Assembly (NCBI GenBank): GCA_027484445.1
Contig: JAIXSY010000035.1
Coordinates: 1 to 36,667, forward strand
Reading direction: 5' to 3'
Source: Verrucomicrobiaceae bacterium
Lineage (GTDB): Bacteria; Verrucomicrobiota; Verrucomicrobiia; Verrucomicrobiales; Verrucomicrobiaceae
DNA length: 36,667 nt
Part shown: positions 32,158 to 36,667 of the stretch, in pieces
How the letters are laid out: each line of letters starts with the position of its first letter
Position numbering within the stretch: the first letter of the stretch is position 1
Program-made: the position numbers and the translations under genes
Notes under the pieces: generated by a model
What the model saw: the letters and a program-made list of their open reading frames with translations, nothing else
Database searches by the model: none
Told to the model about the DNA's origin: nothing

Positions 32158-33988
32158 GGACGATTTGGATCTCACCTGGCGACAGGCAGCTCTTGGGCTC
32201 GAAGCGACCCTGCGCGAACGGGCGGGCCAGGTACCCGAGCGTCTCGACCGCTTGACGATCACCCGCGACTACCCATGCCGAGATTGGATCGTCGCAGCTT
32301 GGCGAGTTGGCGTTGAATTCTCCGACGGGGTAACCCGCCGGATCGACCTTGTAGCTAGTAAGCAGTTTCCGATGACTCCAATCAGGACTGCCTTGGTTGA
32401 CCATCCTGAGCCGATGACCTGGCCACACGTCGAGCACGACGGTATTCTGTGCCTGTTGCCGAACTTAGCCGAGTGGGATCCCGACGATCCCTTCGATGTC
32501 GCCATGGACCTGCTGAATCGTTCAGTAAAACTGGTCGAGGAGCTGCTGGAAGGTGGCATCGTGGAGCGCGACTTCCGCGAGGAGTTTGTGACCTACTGGG
32601 GTTATCGTGTGCATTCGCAAGGCGAAAACTTCTTCAGTCTTGTGGCGCCAGAGCCTCCCTCGCGCATGGTACACGTTTGGCGCGGTAAGGGTCTCGAGGT
32701 CGCTGGGGAGAACGAGGACGCCATCGCGAAATGGGTGCGTCGCCGTTTCGGCGCTAAGGACCGGGTGAAGACCGAACCGGCCGCGTTTCTTTGGCTCGAC
32801 GCGCCGTTACTTCCGGCTGAGTACCCTGAGACGGGTGCCGATTTGTATCACTTGGCGGAGCGGATCAGTGGCGATGCCAGGACACTTCTGGACCAAGTGG
32901 CGAAGGACGAGCCTGACGAAGTTCTGGCCCTGCTCGGCGCCGTTGGACGCGGGGGCGCGGCGTCGATTGGGGTAAAGGTGCTCAACCCAAAGCGGCGCAA
33001 AGACCGACCGCGCGCGCCCGACACCCCCCTCTCCGTGGGGTTCCGGCCTGGCCACACCCCACAGCCGCTGCTGCTGGGCCGCTTTTTCGACGCGGGTCCC
33101 GTCGTCAGGACCCTTGTGCAACGCGCCGATGCGGACTGGGTGCATGGGCGAGGCCAGGATGCTCGCGCCCGCTGCTTGCTCGGTGCAACTGTTGTTTTGA
33201 TCGGCTGCGGGTCAGTTGGCGCGCCGACCGCCTGCGCACTCGCTCAGGCGGGCGTCGGCCGCCTCATCTTGGCCGATCCCGACAGGTTGACCTGGCCAAA
33301 TGTCGGGCGTCATCCGCTCGGCGCGTCCGCCGTGGGCCGTAACAAGGCCAATGCTTTGGCCGAACGACTGCAGGCCGACTTCCCGCATCTTCACGTCGAC
33401 TATCGCGCTTGTGATCTGCACCACTTGGTCGCGCACAACACAGATCTGCTCGCAGCGGCTGATTTGATCGTCGCTGCGACTGGAAACTGGGTCGCCGAGA
33501 GCGCGCTCAATCGCTGGCATGTTCAGCAAGGGCGTGGACGGCCCGTTGTATACGGGTGGACCGAGCCGCATGCTGTAGCTGGTCACGCGGTCGTAGTCGG
33601 CCCAGGCGGCGGCTGCCTGCAATGTCACATCGGGCGCACTGGCACGCCCGAATTCGCGGCGGTGGAATGGCCAAACGGAGGTGACATCGCTCAGGAGGAG
33701 CCAGCCTGCGGCGCGCACTATCAGCCTTATGGGCCGGTGGAGCTTGCCTACGTTAACGCGATGATCGCGGAAGTCGCGCTAGAGTGCCTTCTTGCTCCGC
33801 CGGCGCAATCCTTCGGTCGCGTATTCGTCGCGTCGCCGCGCCGTATCGCGTCACTTGGTGGGCAGTTGATCGAAGACTGGCGCTTCGATTTCGGCGAAGC
33901 TAACGAGGGCGTTCGGACTGTCGATCGGCTCTGGCCTTCTGCTTCGTGCGCCGCTTGCGGACCTGGCTGTCTCCACGTAGTTGCCTAG
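32150..33988 (+). CDS. cap2: Cap2: E2-E1 fusion that primes the CD-NTase
   Basis: A 612-residue protein with an E2 (UBC-like) part at the N-terminus and a ThiF-type E1 part. The E2 catalytic Cys is probably C101 in HDGILCLLPN. The E1 adenylation motif is VVLIGCGSVGAPTACALAQA (349-368) with ADPDRL after it, and the E1 catalytic Cys is C520 in EEPACGAHYQPYG. Pairs CLQC (489-492) and CAAC (600-603) look like a zinc site. Cap2 links the C-terminus of the CD-NTase to target proteins and so raises its activity. The usual partner Cap3, a JAB-type protease that reverses this, is not encoded downstream. Translation is coupled to the CD-NTase gene. Confidence 0.92.
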   Translation: MPKDDLDLTWRQAALGLEATLRERAGQVPERLDRLTITRDYPCRDWIVAAWRVGVEFSDGVTRRIDLVASKQFPMTPIRTALVDHPEPMTWPHVEHDGILCLLPNLAEWDPDDPFDVAMDLLNRSVKLVEELLEGGIVERDFREEFVTYWGYRVHSQGENFFSLVAPEPPSRMVHVWRGKGLEVAGENEDAIAKWVRRRFGAKDRVKTEPAAFLWLDAPLLPAEYPETGADLYHLAERISGDARTLLDQVAKDEPDEVLALLGAVGRGGAASIGVKVLNPKRRKDRPRAPDTPLSVGFRPGHTPQPLLLGRFFDAGPVVRTLVQRADADWVHGRGQDARARCLLGATVVLIGCGSVGAPTACALAQAGVGRLILADPDRLTWPNVGRHPLGASAVGRNKANALAERLQADFPHLHVDYRACDLHHLVAHNTDLLAAADLIVAATGNWVAESALNRWHVQQGRGRPVVYGWTEPHAVAGHAVVVGPGGGCLQCHIGRTGTPEFAAVEWPNGGDIAQEEPACGAHYQPYGPVELAYVNAMIAEVALECLLAPPAQSFGRVFVASPRRIASLGGQLIEDWRFDFGEANEGVRTVDRLWPSASCAACGPGCLHVVA

Positions 33989-34137
33989 TGCTAAGCGGAA
34001 ATTGAACTTGCGCAGATCTTAGTCGAGATCCGCTATTGAGATTGCCGTCGGAATGGGCAAGTGGCCGAAATTGGGCGCGAAGCGGACATCATTGTCGAAG
34101 CTCGCTATTGGCCATGAGTGACAGCCCTTCAGCTCCG

Positions 34138-34170
34138 CCTGGCCCGGCGGGTTTACCCCGCCGGGCCAGG
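34138..34170 (-). terminator. 14-pair hairpin after ssb and the CBASS operon
   Basis: CCTGGCCCGGCGGG and CCCGCCGGGCCAGG form a perfect 14-pair stem with a TTTAC loop. It lies 12 bases past the ssb stop and 150 bases past the cap2 stop, so it stands between convergent genes and can act from either side. There is no T-run on either strand, so it ranks as a strong structural terminator without the usual tail. Confidence 0.65.
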
Positions 34171-34182
34171 GTGTTGGTCGGC

Positions 34183-34587
34183 TTAGAAGCCGCCCTCGTC
34201 GTCGCGATCGACCAGTTCGGGCGCATCGCCCTCGGTCGCCTTAGGGCGGCTGAGGAAGTCGATCTTCTCGGCGATGATCTCGCAGCCGTAGCGATCGACA
34301 CCCGCCGCATCGGTCCACTTCGTGTAGTGGATGTGGCCTTGGACCAGGACCTTCATGCCCTTCTCGCAGTTCTCGGCGATCGACTTGCCGAGCCCGTTGA
34401 AGCAGGTGATGCGGTGCCACTCGGTGTCCATCACGCGGTAGCCGTGCTCGTCGCGGACCGCGCGGCCTTCCGAGAGGCGGGGGCGCGAGGTGGCGAGGGT
34501 GAAGTGGGTGATCTTCGTGCCGCCTTGGGTGGTGCGGGCCTCCGGGGCCTGACCGATGTTGCCGGCAAGGATGACGATGTTCTGCAT
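34183..34587 (-). CDS. ssb: Single-stranded DNA-binding protein
   Basis: A 134-residue SSB with one OB-fold: VILAGNIGQAPEARTTQGGTKI, FTLATSRP, TEWHRITCFNGLGKSIAENCEKGMKVLVQGHIHYTKWTD and CEIIAEKIDFLSRP are all canonical. It is shorter than the chromosomal protein: after residue 115 only a short acidic tail remains, ending DRDDEGGF instead of the usual DDDIPF. The last residue is still an aromatic Phe but the proline is gone, so contact with partner proteins may be weaker. This fits a plasmid or mobile-element SSB. AGGAG precedes the ATG; the reading upstream to 35298 is not supported. Confidence 0.92.
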   Translation of the reverse strand: MQNIVILAGNIGQAPEARTTQGGTKITHFTLATSRPRLSEGRAVRDEHGYRVMDTEWHRITCFNGLGKSIAENCEKGMKVLVQGHIHYTKWTDAAGVDRYGCEIIAEKIDFLSRPKATEGDAPELVDRDDEGGF

Positions 34588-34609
34588 GGTGTTTCTCCTG
34601 GATTTCGCT

Positions 34610-34648
34610 GAAGGGACCATCCCTTCGACAAGACCCGTCAGAAGCCTG
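34610..34648 (-). promoter_or_regulatory. ssb leader with hairpin, shared with the 44-residue gene
   Basis: On the minus strand CAGGCTTC, GGGTCTTGTC and the hairpin GAAGGGA-TGG-TCCCTTC (34610-34626) come in that order before the AGGAG ribosome site and ATG. The same order is seen at 26808-26852. Seven base pairs form here against five there. The pairs AA/TT of this stem are replaced by G-C at the other site. Confidence 0.45.
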
Positions 34649-35480
34649 TCGGGAGACGTCCGCACGGCCGGGCCAAAGGACCAGCCGGAAACCCCCGAGG
34701 GCCCGGGGTGGAGCGGGCAGCCCTGGCACAGGGCAACACGGCCCGGGCAGGAGTTGGGGTTGCGGGCAGGAAACCGAACAGGCTTAGGGGATTGTCCGTC
34801 GAAGGGGAGGCGCCTCAGGCGGATCTCTGGGGGAGAGACCCAAGCAGACAGGCTCAGACCGATCTCACCCGGCAATGTCAGGCCCAGGGGGAAAGAACCC
34901 GGGAGGGGGCCGAATGGGATTACCACGCCCACACACGCCCCTACCCCACCGTGAGAGCAGCCGAGATACCTGTCGAGCGCTTCAACGGGATTCACACGGA
35001 CTAGAACATCGCGCTCAGCTTCAATCTGCGCGGATGTCAATCGCGAACCTTCGGCAAGGGTGGAAGGCCGGGGTCTGGACCTTTGCCAACATCGAAGAAC
35101 CTGAGAGAGCGAGGCCAGAACGCGCTCGCGATCCCCGCCCATGAGTCGGTCTGCTCCTTCGCCGAATTGGCGTGTTTCGAGGTGCTGAAAACCACACGCA
35201 AAGGCCTGACACACATGCGAACAAACACCCAGCCGACAAACCCAAGATTGCTCTTGCCAAACTGGGGCTATCCACACACCCTGACGGTTTATGAACACGA
35301 CGCGACGCTTCTCCTCTCCGAGTCTCGAACCTTACTGACCCAGTGAAATGCACGCCGAAAGAAGTGAGGACATCTATCTATGCTGCCCCGTTAGTACGGA
35401 TCGCAAGATGTTGCAGCAAGTTCAATAGAAATATATTGGCTGGGATGCAATCACCTGCGAACAGTAACCTCGGGGAGATT
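34649..35480. other. About 830 bases with no supported gene
   Basis: The left part (34650-34960) is very GC-rich with C and G runs; the right part from about 35350 turns AT-richer and joins the TIR region. Open frames of 70-110 codons exist on both strands but none has a ribosome site, conserved motif or sensible start. A possible promoter for the TIR operon is TTGCAG at 35411-35416 with TATATT or TATTGG at 35432-35439. Confidence 0.45.
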
Positions 35481-35552
35481 ATGGCCTACAATACCGGTGC
35501 TCAACTTGGAGGCTCACTTGAAGAAGAAATACGACCGCCTGAGAACAGTTGA
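35481..35552 (+). CDS. Possible 23-residue leader peptide before the TIR gene
   Basis: A short frame with a good ribosome site (GGGGAG five bases before the ATG) that reads MAYNTGAQLGGSLEEEIRPP and three more residues, then stops 11 bases before the TIR gene start. The product is acidic, with no membrane segment. It could be a translated leader, a small partner protein, or chance. The tight spacing and clean ribosome site are its only support. Confidence 0.3.
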   Translation: MAYNTGAQLGGSLEEEIRPPENS

Positions 35553-35563
35553 AGGATTGCCAT

Positions 35564-36598
35564 ATGAAAATCATGATTCTGGGTGGGATGCCAAGAAGTG
35601 GTGGGCCTAAAGATAGTAAGCCGCACCCGCGCTGTTTGGGTGGGATATCAAATCTCGCCGGCGAGCTTGCTCAAAGGGGACATGAATTAATTTTATGTAG
35701 CCCATTTGAAGGGTCGGCAGACTACGCTGCGTTAATTGGAATTGAAACACAGCATGTCGCTGCGCGAATAGAGTTCCACTTTCCAGACGTTGGACTAATT
35801 AGGAAGGAGGTGGAAAGCTGGCTAGAACGTATTCCCGAATCCAGAATCGAACTGTTCCCGCATCACCCACCGGCAAGCGAAGATCCAGAGGCCCTCAAGT
35901 ATTCATGGCTCCTATCGCAACTCAGCGCCCTAGATAGAGCATCAGCGGTGATCTCGATTGGTGGAAATGTAGGCGCTTCGGCCGAACTTCTTCTAAAGCT
36001 TGCTCATAGCCGTGGTCGCCTCGTAATCCCCCTTACAAGCTTAAGAGGTGCGACCGCTAGGTTCTTCGAGTCCCATCGAACCGAGTACAAAGAATTACTT
36101 GGGGATTACGCGGAAGAGCTAAATGATGCCAAGGCGGTTGACAATCTCCCCTCTGTACTAGTCTCCGCCATTCGAAATCAATCGCCCAAGGCGAAGAGCA
36201 ATCGCCGCGCCTTCATCAGTTACGCCAAAAAGCGATCAGATGAGGCCGATTTGGTCGAAGTAGTACTCCGACGGCGTGGATTTGACGTGGTACGGGACGA
36301 ATCGTCTTTTCCACCAGGGCACGATATACCAGATCAGATTCGAGAAAAGATATTTAGCTCGGAGATATTTGTGGCGCTTTGGTGCGCGGAATATGCATGC
36401 AGCCCTTGGTGTTATGACGAACTTGAACTATCTCTTGATCGGCACGATGATGGAAAGATCGTGCTTTGGATTCTGCAATTAGATGAAACACGCATGGTTC
36501 CTCGTAGGGCCAGAGATAAGCTCGCGTTCCCTGCCAGAAACAGGGAGGAAATCAGAGCGGTTTTAGAGGGCCTTATTGCAGGCAAGGAAGACCCGTAA
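35564..36598 (+). CDS. SLOG-like domain fused to a TIR domain, probable defence protein
   Basis: A 344-residue two-domain protein. The N-terminal half (1-165) reads as a SLOG/LOG-type Rossmann fold: MKIMILGGMPRSGGP, LAGELAQRGHELILCSPFEG, SAVISIGGNVGASAELLLKLA and LVIPLTSLRGATARFF. The C-terminal part (about 213-340) is a TIR domain: RRAFISYAKKRSDEADLVEV, then CSPWCYDELELSL with the likely catalytic Glu E286. TIR domains of this kind cleave NAD+ or make NAD-derived signals, and SLOG domains bind such signals in Thoeris. Here both are on one chain. The start at 35564 has AAGGA upstream. Local GC is about 48%, well below its neighbours, so it was probably acquired separately. Confidence 0.75.
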   Translation: MKIMILGGMPRSGGPKDSKPHPRCLGGISNLAGELAQRGHELILCSPFEGSADYAALIGIETQHVAARIEFHFPDVGLIRKEVESWLERIPESRIELFPHHPPASEDPEALKYSWLLSQLSALDRASAVISIGGNVGASAELLLKLAHSRGRLVIPLTSLRGATARFFESHRTEYKELLGDYAEELNDAKAVDNLPSVLVSAIRNQSPKAKSNRRAFISYAKKRSDEADLVEVVLRRRGFDVVRDESSFPPGHDIPDQIREKIFSSEIFVALWCAEYACSPWCYDELELSLDRHDDGKIVLWILQLDETRMVPRRARDKLAFPARNREEIRAVLEGLIAGKEDP

Positions 36599-36637
36599 AG
36601 TAACTTCGGCAACATGCTTGGACCGGGCCCGAAAGCA

Positions 36638-36653
36638 GGGGGCTCAGGCCCCC
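36638..36653 (+). terminator. Possible terminator of the TIR gene
   Basis: GGGGGC and GCCCCC pair around TCAG, 40 bases after the TIR stop. The stem is short but all G-C. No T-run follows (CTCTCGAAC), so this is a weak call and the window ends 14 bases later. Confidence 0.35.
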
Positions 36654-36667
36654 CTCTCGAACTTCAC

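Noticed and set aside
31030..32262. 410-codon minus-strand frame
   Set aside because: Antisense of the CD-NTase, which has all catalytic residues and fits the operon.
34588..35298. Upstream extension of ssb to a 371-codon frame
   Set aside because: SSB family proteins start at MQNIVILAGN, with AGGAG upstream of it; the extension is low-complexity and includes the leader hairpin.
1..36667. CRISPR array, tRNA, rRNA or replication origin
   Set aside because: No regularly spaced repeats, cloverleaf-like sequence with a CCA region, rRNA core or iteron set was seen on either strand.

Overview
The window is high-GC DNA (about 62-65% by eye) with alphaproteobacterial gene content and gene styles: a bactofilin, MocR- and AcoR-type regulators, a GlpSTPQV-like transporter, and Nit1C genes with tight ATGA overlaps. 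A member of the Rhodobacterales (Paracoccus/Rhodobacter-like) is likely. The mix of toxin-antitoxin genes, defence genes, a single-stranded-DNA-binding protein and gene relics suggests a plasmid, chromid or genomic island. I see no replication, conjugation, integrase, tRNA or rRNA gene. Most of the window is intact accessory metabolism; the right third is a defence region.

Left part (1-3.7 kb): a cut-off secreted protein, a two-gene pair ending in a stand-alone WGR-domain protein, a bactofilin, a VapBC toxin-antitoxin pair with a recognisable promoter, a probable relic of a DUF849/BKACE gene, and a Tat-exported metallo-beta-lactamase-fold hydrolase.

Nit1C region (3.9-12.7 kb): eight minus-strand genes, seven junctions of which six overlap, read nitB-nitC-nitD-nitE-nitF-nitG-nitH plus a Pnap_2097-family gene. 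This is the conserved nitrilase/radical-SAM/GNAT/AIR-synthase-like/flavoprotein cluster that has been linked genetically to cyanide assimilation in Pseudomonas. A MocR-type regulator is divergent from it, and a small rhodanese follows that regulator.

Transport region (12.8-21.6 kb): a minus-strand operon encodes a zinc alcohol dehydrogenase, a binding protein, two permeases and two different ATPases that resemble GlpS and GlpT. It faces an AcoR-like AAA+ activator that has lost its GAFTGA loop, although a well-spaced -24/-12 promoter lies in front of the operon. Uptake and oxidation of a small polyol or alcohol is the likely job.

Relic zone (21.6-24.5 kb): the 5' end of a second bactofilin gene, then a 5'-truncated, frameshifted glycosyltransferase gene with a ten-G run at the frameshift. 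A strong terminator follows. Next come a membrane-anchored SMP-30-like beta-propeller gene and a MarR regulator with paired operator-like inverted repeats.

Defence region (26.6-36.6 kb): a 44-aa membrane protein; a minus-strand operon of a CapH-like repressor, a CapP-like ImmA protease and an ExoI/SbcB-like exonuclease; divergently, a DUF2188 protein, a CapV patatin effector, a DncV-like CD-NTase and a Cap2 E1-E2 protein (a type II CBASS with no Cap3 visible); a single-stranded-DNA-binding protein; and, in clearly lower-GC DNA, a protein joining a SLOG-like domain to a TIR domain. Shared GCAAAC repeats lie between the CapHP and CBASS operons. ssb and the 44-aa gene, 8 kb apart, share a similar leader with a compensating hairpin.
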